This document shows positions 8,501 to 15,664 of a DNA stretch of 64,000 bases, piece by piece. Numbering within the stretch: position 1 is the first letter of the stretch; each line of letters starts with the position of its first letter. A model generated the notes under the pieces. That model worked only from the letters and a program-made list of their open reading frames with translations. It did not search any database and was not told the origin of the DNA. The translations under genes and the position numbers were made by a program. Source of the stretch: JAHIVB01 sp964574705 (GTDB lineage Bacteria > Bacillota_I > Bacilli_A > Izemoplasmatales > Hujiaoplasmataceae); the NCBI GenBank assembly GCA_964574705.1, contig CAZNOO010000003.1:1-64000 (forward strand), read 5' to 3'.

Positions 8501-8647
8501 TGAATATCCTTGATTTTTCAGTTGTTTAATCAAATCTCTTTCGAGATCTGCTTCACTTTGATATTCCTGTTGTCTTTTGAATTCTGATTTGTATTCCTCA
8601 ACAACGGTTGATTCACTTTGTTGTATGACTATCTTATACTCTTCCAT
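5567..8647 (-). CDS. hsdR: Type I restriction enzyme, endonuclease/translocase subunit HsdR
   Basis: HsdR translocates DNA with ATP and cleaves it away from the target when the HsdM2S complex meets unmodified sites. The N-terminal nuclease domain has D150 and E164-x-K166 (VTILVNGLPLVHIELKRRG), the PD-(D/E)XK core. The helicase part has Walker A HTTGSGKT (321-328), DECH (422-425), TGTP (449-452), a TGFDATTLN block and the arginine-finger motif QAFSRTNR, all intact. At 1026 aa the length is normal. The start at 8647 follows AAGGGGA; the gene lies 12 bases after hsdS. Nothing suggests inactivation. Confidence 0.96.
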   Translation of the reverse strand: MEEYKIVIQQSESTVVEEYKSEFKRQQEYQSEADLERDLIKQLKNQGYSFVNIHTNTDLVSNLRNQLERLNNYKFSDNEWNDIFNKYIDNLNEDIVDKTRKIQEDYIYNLTKDDGSSINIRILDKKHIHNNQLQVIHQYEVEGKRKNIYDVTILVNGLPLVHIELKRRGVSIKEAFNQIRRYENESFWADNGLYQYAQIFVISNGTETKYYSNTTRELATKENKGSNTSKKKTSHSFEFTSYWADEKNINILDLNDFTATFLSKHTLLNVLTKYCVFTVEDLLLVMRPYQIAATEKIVSQINIAHNGKKYGKLEAGGYVWHTTGSGKTLTSFKTARIATELDYIKKVLFVVDRKDLDYQTMKEYDKFERGAANSNTSTAVLKKQLEDPNARIIITTIQKLAIFIKKNPKHDIYSDEIVIIFDECHRSQFGDMHRDIIKSFKKYYIFGFTGTPIFAINASVSSKFPTLKTTEQAFGKKLHTYTIVNAIHDGNVLPFRIDYLNTAKASAYIDDIEEVWDIQREEALLDDLRISVNVAYTLEHFAQKTKRNEKAYSFSKLLNVEEVAKNKDKAENKKSVENRQSIKTTGFNAIFAVASIKAAKKYYLEFKKQQEDFVPVSRLKVATIFSWSPNESLDGIFDENNESAENLDKPSRDFLEDAIKDYNEMFGTSYDTSSDKFQNYYKDLSLRVKNKEVDLLIVVNMFLTGFDATTLNTIWVDKKVRMHGLIQAFSRTNRILNSIKTFGNVICFRNLEPQVNHAISIFGDKDAGGIVLLKSFKEYYEGYEGFKGYKNLVQELLDQYPLGHQIMSEKAEKAFIFLFNQILKTKNILVSFDDFKGQEILSDFDYQDYQSIYLGLYDKYRKTRDGDAEAINEEIEFEIELVKSVEVNIDYILMLVDKLHGDNIEDKEIEIRKAIDSSPSLRNKKDLILSFIASLTIDSTVTDEWESYISNKKAEELEKIIQELNLNAEETKNFIVEAFRNGEIRETGTSIVKILPSVSMFGGSRSEIKKTVIEKLKDFFNRFFGL

Positions 8648-8659
8648 TAAAACATCCCC

Positions 8660-9733
8660 TTAAAATGTTAATAGTTTATTACGGTAATACTCGTATTGTT
8701 TTCTTCTTGCTTCAATTTCAGCAGGAAGACCACTTGAAATATCCTCAACCAATGTTCTAAACGAATCTAAAATTGAAGCAATTCTATTTTGCTCCTGCAA
8801 ATTTGGTAAAGGAATTTCTAATTTCTTTAATAACCCTGCAGTAATTAGAGGTTGCCCTCCTCCTTTTGCAAATTGATTTAACTTCATATTTGTAAGTAAA
8901 TGAAATAGATATGAAGCATTAAATGAATCGTCTACTTCTATAATAAGAGTATTATCTGTGACATTAATTTTTTGTCCTTGAACTAGTTGAACCAGTCCAC
9001 AATTAGCTCCGACTCTGGCAATTAATATTAAATCGCTATCATAGACATACTCGTCAGAATATCCAATTACTCCCGTTGATCCATAAACAGGATAATTTCC
9101 AACTTTAGATTTCTTCTTATTTCTGCCAGAGGTAATATTACCCACAATTGATGCCAGAGTAACCTTATCAAATTGAATGTTGAATAGCATTTGATTTCTA
9201 TAATACTCATACTGTTTTGTTCTTGCTTCTAGTTCTGCTTCAAGCTCAGCTTCAAGTTCTGTAAAATTATCGAGAATTCGAACTATCTCATTTTGAATTT
9301 CAATTGGTGGTACAGGGGTACTGATATCTTCTAGGTTATTTGTAGGAAGATGATTTGGAATTGCATCGATATTAACTAAGGATTTAATATAATACTGACT
9401 GTTTTTCAAGAAATAATACAAATATTTTTTATTTACGGTTTGCTTTGGAATTACACAGTAACACACATCATTAGCCCAAAAATCCTCTTTAATAAAATTG
9501 ACAAATCCAGCTGTTCCATATTTAACAATTGTTATTGTGTTAGCCTGTTGGTTGAATGAATCAAAATACCCCATTGGTGTAATACCGCCACTATATACAG
9601 GGTATCTCTTGTCTTGACCCAATTCTTTCTTCGTAACCCTTCTACCTCTGTTTATTATTGCTATTTCTTTCAAAGTGTAAGTTTCAACTCCATTTGGACA
9701 ATACTCCTGTAACAAAGCATCAATTTTACTCAT
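8660..9733 (-). CDS. hsdS: Type I restriction enzyme, specificity subunit HsdS
   Basis: HsdS carries two target recognition domains that each bind half of a split DNA site, separated by a helical spacer. Both halves end with the same conserved stretch (EARTKQYEYYRNQ near the middle, EARRKQYEYYRNK at the C-terminus), the internal repeat expected of the family. The central spacer contains three tandem E-L-E-A units. The ATG at 9733 overlaps the hsdM stop (ATGAGTAA) and follows GGTGGAG, so it is preferred over the ATG at 9748. The total of 357 aa is slightly short but both domains look whole. Confidence 0.95.
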   Translation of the reverse strand: MSKIDALLQEYCPNGVETYTLKEIAIINRGRRVTKKELGQDKRYPVYSGGITPMGYFDSFNQQANTITIVKYGTAGFVNFIKEDFWANDVCYCVIPKQTVNKKYLYYFLKNSQYYIKSLVNIDAIPNHLPTNNLEDISTPVPPIEIQNEIVRILDNFTELEAELEAELEARTKQYEYYRNQMLFNIQFDKVTLASIVGNITSGRNKKKSKVGNYPVYGSTGVIGYSDEYVYDSDLILIARVGANCGLVQLVQGQKINVTDNTLIIEVDDSFNASYLFHLLTNMKLNQFAKGGGQPLITAGLLKKLEIPLPNLQEQNRIASILDSFRTLVEDISSGLPAEIEARRKQYEYYRNKLLTF

Positions 9734-11345
9734 TAGCTCCACCTTCAAGGTCAGCCACTATTTCATCAATTGAATTGCGAAGGGAGTCTACTTTAGTTAT
9801 AATTTGTTTAATCTTATTATTTAATATAACGATATCTATATTCTCGGACAAATCCTCCGTTTCTAAGTAAGTATTTACAGATAAGTTATAATCTCTTTCA
9901 ATAACTTCACTGACTGGTACATATCTTGAAAAGTATTCTTCTTCGGTCTTATATCGTACTGATTCAAGAATTCTATTAATATTATCATCAGATAATTTAT
10001 TTTTTATACCATGTCGAACAAATTCTGCACTTGCATCGATAAAGTGGATTTTGTTATCTGATTTATTTTTACGAAGTACCAATATTGCTGTTGAAATTGT
10101 ATTTCCAAAGAATAAGTCCGATGGAAGTTGAATAACTGAATCGACAAAGTTATTATCAACTAAATATTTACGAATTTTTTGTTCGGCTCCAGAACGATAT
10201 AAGATACCTGGAAATTCTACTATAGCTGCTGTACCACTTGAAGACAACCAACTCAAAATATGCATAACAAAAGCATAGTCAGCTTTAGACTTAGGAGCTA
10301 ATACCCCCGCAGGTGCAAATCGCTCGTCATTTATCAATAATGGATTTGCGTCACCATCCCAATTAGTTGAATAAGGTGGATTTGATACTATTGCGTCAAA
10401 TGGTTTATCGTCCCAATGAACTGGGTTTTTAAGAGTATCTCCATAGGCAATGTCAAATCTCTCAAAGTTAATATCATGTAAGAACATATTAATTCTAGCT
10501 AGGTTATATGTTGTTAAATTAATTTCTTGTCCAAAGAAACCTTGTTTGACATTATCTTTACCAAGTATTTTTGCAAATTTCAGTAACAATGAACCAGAAC
10601 CACATGCTGGATCGTATACTTTTTCTACTCTCTTTTTATTTGGTATAACTTTTTTTCCATCTTGATCCGTTGTTTCATTTCCAAAATCAATCAATGCAAG
10701 TTTTGTTAATAACTCACTTACTTCCTGTGGAGTAAAAAACTCTCCTCCGGATTTCCCTGCATTCGCTGCATACATCGTCATTAAGTATTCATAAGCATCA
10801 CCAAATGCATCAATTGTATTATCTTCATATTTTCCAAGTTTTAGATCTTGAACAGCAAGCATAAGTTTTCGTAGTCTATCGTTCTTCTCAATTACTGTTC
10901 CACCTAATTTGTTGGAGTTGACATCTATATCATCAAATAGTCCTTTTAAGTTACCTTCTGATTCAGTACCTTGTGCGGATTTTTCAATATCCTTAAAGAC
11001 ATTTTCCAATGTAACATTTAAGTCTTCATCGCTTTTTGCTTTATTGGCAACATTATTAAAAAGTTCACTTGGCAAAATAAAAAATCCCTTTTCATCTACA
11101 ACTTGTTTTCTTGCCTTCTCTGCGACTTCATCTGTGATATTTTCATAATTGAAGTTCTTTTCCCCTGCTGCGTATTGGTTCTTGTTAATGTAAGTAACTA
11201 AGTTCTCTGATATAAATTTATAAAATAACATCCCCAGTACATACTGTTTAAAATCCCATCCATCAACTGAACCTCTAAGATCATTGGCAATCTGCCATAT
11301 TGTTTTATGTAATTCTGCTCTTTCTTGTTCTTTTTTATTACTCAT
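9726..11345 (-). CDS. hsdM: Type I restriction enzyme, N6-adenine methyltransferase subunit HsdM
   Basis: HsdM transfers methyl groups from AdoMet to adenine in the site chosen by HsdS and protects host DNA. It has an N-terminal helical HsdM_N domain, GEFFTP (201-206), the AdoMet motif DPACGSG (245-251) and the catalytic NPPY (322-325). The length of 539 aa is usual. It is first in the operon hsdM-hsdS-hsdR, which probably continues into the three genes downstream. A good extended -10 promoter lies 40 bases upstream. Confidence 0.97.
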   Translation of the reverse strand: MSNKKEQERAELHKTIWQIANDLRGSVDGWDFKQYVLGMLFYKFISENLVTYINKNQYAAGEKNFNYENITDEVAEKARKQVVDEKGFFILPSELFNNVANKAKSDEDLNVTLENVFKDIEKSAQGTESEGNLKGLFDDIDVNSNKLGGTVIEKNDRLRKLMLAVQDLKLGKYEDNTIDAFGDAYEYLMTMYAANAGKSGGEFFTPQEVSELLTKLALIDFGNETTDQDGKKVIPNKKRVEKVYDPACGSGSLLLKFAKILGKDNVKQGFFGQEINLTTYNLARINMFLHDINFERFDIAYGDTLKNPVHWDDKPFDAIVSNPPYSTNWDGDANPLLINDERFAPAGVLAPKSKADYAFVMHILSWLSSSGTAAIVEFPGILYRSGAEQKIRKYLVDNNFVDSVIQLPSDLFFGNTISTAILVLRKNKSDNKIHFIDASAEFVRHGIKNKLSDDNINRILESVRYKTEEEYFSRYVPVSEVIERDYNLSVNTYLETEDLSENIDIVILNNKIKQIITKVDSLRNSIDEIVADLEGGANE

Positions 11346-11383
11346 GTTCTATACCTTCCTTCTCTTATTGCATTTCAATTACC

Positions 11384-11412
11384 ATTATAGCATTTATTAC
11401 AGTTTTTATGAA
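11384..11412 (-). promoter_or_regulatory. Promoter of the hsd operon
   Basis: On the minus strand TTCATA (complement of 11407-11412), a 17-base spacer and TATAAT (complement of 11384-11389) preceded by TGC form an extended -10 promoter 40 bases before the hsdM start. The 20-bp repeat array begins about 70 bases further upstream. Confidence 0.7.
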
Positions 11413-11480
11413 TGTATTTTTTTCAAGTAAATATCACAAATAAATCATAAAAATTATACTATCAGCAATTATAATTATAT

Positions 11481-11560
11481 GTAATCGTGTAAATGGTTGG
11501 GTAATCGTGTAAATGGTTGGGTAATCGTGTATTTCAAAATGTAATCGTGTAGAATTTTGA
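11481..11560. repeat. Four iteron-like direct repeats with exact 20-bp period
   Basis: GTAATCGTGTA starts at 11481, 11501, 11521 and 11541. The first two 20-bp units are identical (GTAATCGTGTAAATGGTTGG); the last two keep only the first 11 bases. The constant 20-bp step places each copy on nearly the same face of the helix, as in arrays of protein-binding sites. The region 11346-11690 contains no gene. It could be a regulator-binding array for the hsd promoter, or the leftover end of a mobile element. Confidence 0.85.
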
Positions 11561-11645
11561 TAGAAACTCCAAAAAATCAGTAAAATCAGTGTACTTTTTA
11601 TGCTCGATAAATTAGTCCAAATAGAGAAACGGCCCTATATAGCGC

Positions 11646-11677
11646 AAAAAAAGGCCTGATACAATTGTATCAAACCT
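11646..11677 (-). terminator. Terminator of the tRNA-Gly pair
   Basis: On the minus strand AGGTTTGATAC, loop AATT, GTATCAGGCCT (bases 11652-11677) forms an 11-bp stem with two G-U pairs, followed by a run of T (complement of 11646-11651). It lies 13 bases past the end of the second tRNA gene. Confidence 0.85.
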
Positions 11678-11689
11678 ATGCTTTCAATA

Positions 11690-11763
11690 TGGAGCAGGTG
11701 AAGGGAATCGAACCCTCGTAGTCAGCTTGGAAGGCTGAAGTTCTACCGTTGAACTACACCTGC
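11690..11763 (-). tRNA. tRNA-Gly (anticodon UCC), downstream copy
   Basis: 74 bases including an encoded CCA end. The acceptor stem is GCAGGTG/CACCTGC, the anticodon arm TCAGC-CTTCCAA-GCTGA gives anticodon TCC (decodes GGA/GGG), and the T arm contains GGTTCGATTCC. It is identical to the copy at 11819-11892 and shares its promoter and terminator. Confidence 0.95.
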
Positions 11764-11818
11764 GAATGAAGGCATTAAGCCTTGATTCGATATATGTGTA
11801 TGTTAGAAAATAGTATTT

Positions 11819-11892
11819 TGGAGCAGGTGAAGGGAATCGAACCCTCGTAGTCAGCTTGGAAGGCTGAAGTTCTACCGTTGAACTACACCTGC
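11819..11892 (-). tRNA. tRNA-Gly (anticodon UCC), upstream copy
   Basis: Same sequence as the copy at 11690-11763, with CCA encoded. The 55-base gap between them contains a small inverted repeat (AAGGC ... GCCTT) that may help processing. Two identical tandem copies suggest either gene dosage for abundant glycine codons or a past duplication. Confidence 0.95.
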
Positions 11893-11909
11893 ATCAAAGT
11901 CGCAAAAAT

Positions 11910-11938
11910 ATGATATCATAATCACCCATCACTGTCAA
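11910..11938 (-). promoter_or_regulatory. Promoter of the tRNA-Gly genes
   Basis: On the minus strand TTGACA (complement of 11933-11938), 17 bases, TATCAT (complement of 11910-11915), ending about 18 bases before the first tRNA. It lies just past the rsmH stop. Confidence 0.85.
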
Positions 11939-11949
11939 CAGAAAAATCT

Positions 11950-12876
11950 TCAATCATGGTTTTTTTGGACGACTCTCATTTTGGCGCTATGAGCACGATT
12001 ATTGTCCGCCAGTTCTTCTTCTGAAGGTAAAATGACCTTCTTGTTTATGAGGCTAAGAACAGGCACTTCCGTGACAATAATTGGCAACCCTTTCGGGATA
12101 TCGATTTCAGAATAGGACTTAAAGATTTTCTTGCAGATTCTATCTTCTAGAGAATGAAAAGTGATGACGACGATTCTTCCGCTAGGACGGATGATTTTTA
12201 TCGAATCGTCAAGTGCTTTCTTTAATGCATCAAGCTCATGATTGACTTCGATTCGAATCGCTTGAAAAGTCTGCTTTGCGGGATGACCTTTTTTCTTCAA
12301 AACTTTTGAAGGTAAAGCTCTTCGGATGACGTCCACGAGTTCAAATGTCGTGTTGATGGGCTTCACATTTCTTTGTTCTATTATTTTTTTAGCAATGTTA
12401 CGAGCAAAAGATTCCTCTCCATACTCATATAACAATTTAATGATTTGATTAGCGGTATACTTATTAACAACTTCCCAGGCAGACAGGGATTGAGATTGAT
12501 CCATTCGCATATCAAGGGGAGCGTCATAATTATAAGAAAATCCTCTATCTGGCAAATCGAACTGAAAGGAGGATACACCTAGATCAAATAGAACGCCGTC
12601 GACTTTATCAATTCCGAGCTCGTTCAACTCTGAAATCAAGTTTTCAAAATTGGAATGAACATAAGTGACGTTACTGAAAACAGCCAATTTTTCCTTCGCT
12701 TTGGAAATAGCGTACTCATCTTGGTCAAAACAAAACAAACGGCCATTTTTCAGTCGTTTTAAAATTTGCTCGCTGTGTCCGCCTCCACCTAAGGTCATGT
12801 CCACATAGATTCCATTTGGTTTTACACTCAATGCGTCTACTGCTTCCTGAAGCAGCACACTGATGTGTTCAGACAT
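11950..12876 (-). CDS. rsmH: 16S rRNA (cytosine-1402-N4)-methyltransferase RsmH
   Basis: RsmH methylates N4 of C1402 in the ribosomal P site using AdoMet. The N-terminal signature HISVLLQEAVDAL and the AdoMet loop VDMTLGGGGHSEQIL are typical, as are FDLGVSSFQFD, AKQTFQAIRIEVNHEL and VITFHSLEDRICK. The ATG at 12876 follows AAAGGTG, giving 308 aa; the frame could extend six codons. In walled bacteria rsmH sits after mraZ and before ftsL and a penicillin-binding protein. Here tRNA genes follow and rpmF precedes, so the division/cell-wall context is lost. Confidence 0.97.
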   Translation of the reverse strand: MSEHISVLLQEAVDALSVKPNGIYVDMTLGGGGHSEQILKRLKNGRLFCFDQDEYAISKAKEKLAVFSNVTYVHSNFENLISELNELGIDKVDGVLFDLGVSSFQFDLPDRGFSYNYDAPLDMRMDQSQSLSAWEVVNKYTANQIIKLLYEYGEESFARNIAKKIIEQRNVKPINTTFELVDVIRRALPSKVLKKKGHPAKQTFQAIRIEVNHELDALKKALDDSIKIIRPSGRIVVITFHSLEDRICKKIFKSYSEIDIPKGLPIIVTEVPVLSLINKKVILPSEEELADNNRAHSAKMRVVQKNHD

Positions 12877-12921
12877 ATTATCACCTTTAATCATTATAGC
12901 ATATTTTATGATTTCTAAAAA

Positions 12922-12945
12922 AGAAAAACGCTGATTCTCTCAGCG
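12922..12945 (-). terminator. Terminator after rpmF
   Basis: On the minus strand CGCTGA, loop GAGAA, TCAGCG (12929-12945) followed by TTTTTC, 14 bases past the rpmF stop. It probably separates the yceD-rpmF unit from rsmH, at least partly. Confidence 0.75.
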
Positions 12946-12959
12946 CTTCTTTTCTTTTT

Positions 12960-13154
12960 TTATTCTTCTGTTTTTTCAGGTTTTGGTTCTTTAACTAAAA
13001 TGCCTTTGTAGAAACCGCATTTCTTGCAAACTTGATGAGACAATGTCAATTCTCCGCAATTTGGACATACTGCCATTGTTGGTGCATTCAATTTGAAATG
13101 AGTTCTTCTTTTTCTTTTTACGGACTTACTGGTCTTTCTAAATGGTACTGCCAC
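12960..13154 (-). CDS. rpmF: 50S ribosomal protein L32
   Basis: A 64-aa basic protein beginning MAVPFRKTSKSVKRKRRTHF, the classic L32 start. It carries a zinc-binding CPNC ... CKKC pair (about residues 29-49), so this is the Cys4, zinc-dependent form. It follows the DUF177 gene by 21 bases, a widely conserved pairing. The start at 13154 is clear, with an AGGAGGTGA-like site upstream. Confidence 0.97.
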   Translation of the reverse strand: MAVPFRKTSKSVKRKRRTHFKLNAPTMAVCPNCGELTLSHQVCKKCGFYKGILVKEPKPEKTEE

Positions 13155-13175
13155 AGTGTCACCTCCTTGGAACGA

Positions 13176-13643
13176 TTATTTTTTGTACTTTGCAAATGGA
13201 TTGTCAGATAGATCCTCTTGATCCAATTCAACGCGTTCTTCCACATATTCATCGTATGCGGATTCACTCAAAACTTTGAGTGGTTTTTCAACTAGTATTT
13301 CCGAGTAAATGACCGGGTCAAGATCAATGGTAATACCTTCGAAAATATAGGTGTTGTCATCGACAAACTTCCTTGAAAATTCCAATGTCGTTTGGAAATG
13401 AATCGGGACCGTGACATCTTCGAGTGTAATTGCACAAGGCATAATTAACTCGCATGAAATATCGCAGTTAAACAAGTAAAGATCTTCACCCGAAAGAACC
13501 TGGAAGTCTCCCTTCACTTGAACATCTGAGATGTCAAGGATGTCGGGGTCTTCTTCGGATAAAAACTTCTTGCAATCGATTGTCGATTGAAACTGGTTAT
13601 TGGTACGAAAGAGCTTCTTCAGTTCTTGAATCGTCCATTTCAT
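13176..13643 (-). CDS. yceD: DUF177 (YceD-family) protein, linked to 23S rRNA accumulation
   Basis: A 155-aa acidic protein of the DUF177 family, almost always encoded directly before rpmF and implicated in 23S rRNA accumulation or large-subunit assembly. The end DLSDNPFAKYKK matches the family's conserved C-terminal tail in position. The ATG at 13643 (MKWTIQELKKLF) is preferred over the in-frame GTG at 13652 because GAGGTGG lies directly before it. A consensus promoter lies 27 bases upstream. Confidence 0.85.
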   Translation of the reverse strand: MKWTIQELKKLFRTNNQFQSTIDCKKFLSEEDPDILDISDVQVKGDFQVLSGEDLYLFNCDISCELIMPCAITLEDVTVPIHFQTTLEFSRKFVDDNTYIFEGITIDLDPVIYSEILVEKPLKVLSESAYDEYVEERVELDQEDLSDNPFAKYKK

Positions 13644-13669
13644 TCTTACCACCTCAACACAGCAAATAA

Positions 13670-13698
13670 ATTATACTTTTTTTTAATGGGAATGTCAA
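13670..13698 (-). promoter_or_regulatory. Consensus sigma-A promoter of yceD-rpmF
   Basis: On the minus strand TTGACA (complement of 13693-13698), a 17-base spacer and TATAAT (complement of 13670-13675): both hexamers match the sigma-A consensus exactly. It lies between the PIG-L gene and yceD. Confidence 0.92.
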
Positions 13699-13708
13699 GA
13701 ATTAATCA

Positions 13709-14491
13709 TCAATAGAAATTGATCTCGGGAAAACAATGTTGATGCGTCGGCCCAAAGACAAAATAGCCCTCTGCACCCACTGAAGCTTCCCCTTTCAAGA
13801 GCCATTTTGAACGAAGATCCAGATATCCTAAAATCATTTGGAAATCCTCTGGTTTGGAAAACTGAGATTGGTGACATTCGATAGCAGAACTTTTATGTTT
13901 CACAGCCATTTCGTCTAACTTAACAATTTGGTTTTCTCGATGTGTGTAATAATAGCCAAGCGTTCTTCCTCGGAAGTGCGTAAGTTGTTCTTTGTCAAAA
14001 AGTACATGGTTGCGTTTTGCCATATTGGGGTAATTAGCAATGACGACTGCACGATTAACTCCAAGTCCGGTTTTGATGTGATCAGGATGAATTTCTGAAG
14101 GCATAAAAGGATCAGGGCAAATTACCAAATCTGGATTCACCTCTAACAGAACTCGAGCGATTTTTGAAGCAACTTCTTCGACTGTATAAAGTCCACCATC
14201 TGGGAATCCAAGTTGAAATATCTCTTCTACTTTTAAAAGAGAAGCTGATTTTACGGTTTCTTGAGATCTCGTTTCGGCAAGAAGCTCTATGGAAAGATTA
14301 GGATCTAGAGTTCCCGAACCTCCATCAGTGACTACAGCAAAGAAGACCTTTTTTTTCGCACGGACTAATATTGAAACCAATCCTCCAGCGGCGATTTCAA
14401 TATCGTCGGGATGGGGGCCCACAAAAAGAACGGTTTGATGACTTAGCAGTTCCGGAATTGGAACACTTTTTTTGATAATTTCGAGTGACAT
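13709..14491 (-). CDS. PIG-L/LmbE-family zinc deacetylase
   Basis: PIG-L proteins remove N-acetyl groups from GlcNAc-linked substrates (for example in bacillithiol synthesis, BshB). The zinc motif appears as GPHPDDIEIAAGG near residue 30, with the third ligand in PSEIHPDHIKTG (His-Pro-Asp-His) near residue 130. The ATG at 14491 follows GAGGAGG; 260 aa is a usual length. It is a single-gene unit with its own promoter. No other bacillithiol gene is near, so the substrate is open. Confidence 0.88.
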   Translation of the reverse strand: MSLEIIKKSVPIPELLSHQTVLFVGPHPDDIEIAAGGLVSILVRAKKKVFFAVVTDGGSGTLDPNLSIELLAETRSQETVKSASLLKVEEIFQLGFPDGGLYTVEEVASKIARVLLEVNPDLVICPDPFMPSEIHPDHIKTGLGVNRAVVIANYPNMAKRNHVLFDKEQLTHFRGRTLGYYYTHRENQIVKLDEMAVKHKSSAIECHQSQFSKPEDFQMILGYLDLRSKWLLKGEASVGAEGYFVFGPTHQHCFPEINFY

Positions 14492-14518
14492 GGCAATCCT
14501 CCTCAAGAATATAGGTGT

Positions 14519-14547
14519 ATTATAATCCAGAATAGCTTGAATGTAAA
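14519..14547 (-). promoter_or_regulatory. Promoter of the PIG-L deacetylase gene
   Basis: On the minus strand TTTACA (complement of 14542-14547), 17 bases, TATAAT (complement of 14519-14524), 28 bases before the start codon. Confidence 0.85.
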
Positions 14548-14600
14548 CCTAAGCACATTAATCTCAAGGTTAAATTACTGGTAAAACAGCGGAAATAAGA

Positions 14601-14606
14601 TATAAT
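14601..14606 (+). promoter_or_regulatory. -10 element of the mrp gene
   Basis: TATAAT lies 34 bases before the mrp ATG; no clear -35 hexamer at the standard distance. Confidence 0.5.
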
Positions 14607-14640
14607 AGTTATGGAATGTCTTTAAGGAAGGAATGCACTC

Positions 14641-15633
14641 ATGAATAATAAAAAAGTAATTTTAAAGAAAGTTGAAGAAATCGTAGATTCAAGTAGAGAT
14701 AAGACCCTTGGTGAAGTTCAAGCCATCAAACATATCGGTATCGATGAAGAAAATTCGACCGTCGTTCTACTTATTGAAGTTGGAAAGAAAATCAATGAAG
14801 TCACTTCTTTGATTACAAGATCTATCGCAAAAGTTGTTAAAATTGAATACGGTTATCAGAGCCTTGTCATCGATTATGAACAAGCAAGACCTGAAAATTT
14901 CGCAAAGAAAGCCAAAATCATCGCAATTGCGTCCGGAAAAGGTGGCGTTGGAAAGTCAAGCGTAACTGCCAATTTAGCCTATGCCATGACGGCCTTGGGC
15001 AAAAAAGTCGGAATCATTGATGCGGACATTTATGGCGCGAATATGCCAAAAATTCTAGAAATAGAGAAGTTGGAACTCAATGGAACCGAAGCGGGTAAGG
15101 TCTATCCTTACCTGGTTGATGGAATTGAGATGGTCTCCACGGAGTTTTTCGTTGAAGAGAACAAAGCCTTGATGTGGAGAGGCCCGATGCTCGGGAAAGT
15201 CCTAAAAATCTTTTTCGAAGATACACTTTGGAGTCAAGACTTGGAATATTTACTGATTGACTTACCTCCTGGAACTGGAGACGTGATGATGGACGTGAAC
15301 AACTTTGTTCCTGACGCCAAAATCGTCTTGGTCACAACACCTCATCCAAGTGCATCTCACATCGCTATCAAAGCTGGATTTGCAGCTAAAGATTTGAAAC
15401 AAGACATCATTGGTGTCATTGAGAACATGTCATTTTATGAGGTTGGAGAAGAGAAACACCATATCTTCGGAGAAGGTGGAGGAGCACTTGTCGCAGATAA
15501 GCTTCTTGTTCCCTTGTTGGCTCAAATTCCAATCGGTCAGCCGACAGGACCCAAAAAATCCATTTATCTCGAAACAGAATACATTGGGATTATGTATTTG
15601 AATCTCGCCAGAAAGCTAATGAAGCTCGTATAA
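14641..15633 (+). CDS. Mrp/NBP35-type P-loop ATPase lacking the C-terminal CxxC
   Basis: Mrp (ApbC) ATPases are iron-sulfur carriers of the ParA/MinD-like SIMIBI class. The Walker A GKGGVGKSS (99-107) has the deviant lysine, followed by IDADIYGANMPKI and LLIDLPPGTGD, both diagnostic of Mrp. The first 90 residues are the usual small N-terminal domain. Near residue 261 the family normally reads ENMSxFxCPxCGxxxxIFG, where two Cys hold the cluster at the dimer interface. Here it is ENMSFYEVGEEKHHIFGEGG, with both Cys gone. So the fold is Mrp but cluster carriage in the standard way is doubtful. The ATG at 14641 follows AAGGAAGG. Confidence 0.9.
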   Translation: MNNKKVILKKVEEIVDSSRDKTLGEVQAIKHIGIDEENSTVVLLIEVGKKINEVTSLITRSIAKVVKIEYGYQSLVIDYEQARPENFAKKAKIIAIASGKGGVGKSSVTANLAYAMTALGKKVGIIDADIYGANMPKILEIEKLELNGTEAGKVYPYLVDGIEMVSTEFFVEENKALMWRGPMLGKVLKIFFEDTLWSQDLEYLLIDLPPGTGDVMMDVNNFVPDAKIVLVTTPHPSASHIAIKAGFAAKDLKQDIIGVIENMSFYEVGEEKHHIFGEGGGALVADKLLVPLLAQIPIGQPTGPKKSIYLETEYIGIMYLNLARKLMKLV

Positions 15634-15640
15634 AAAATGA

Positions 15641-15664
15641 AGATAGCGGAAAAATCCGCTATCT
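15641..15664. terminator. Bidirectional terminator between mrp and the HTH regulator
   Basis: AGATAGCGGA, loop AAAA, TCCGCTATCT is a perfect 10-bp stem, flanked by T-rich sequence on the right (plus strand) and by an A-run on the left (minus strand). It overlaps the last codons of the minus-strand gene. Confidence 0.88.

Noticed and set aside
11481..11560. CRISPR array
   Set aside because: The repeats are 11 bp with 9-bp gaps, two gaps being identical; no unique spacers and no cas genes.
11690..11763. tRNA 3' end as the attachment site of a visible integrated element
   Set aside because: No second copy of the tRNA 3' end and no integrase is found between 1 and 11690; the left end may lie outside the window.
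12893..12898. TATAAT as the rsmH promoter
   Set aside because: It would place the transcript start inside or next to the ribosome binding site, only about 10 bases before the ATG, and there is no -35.
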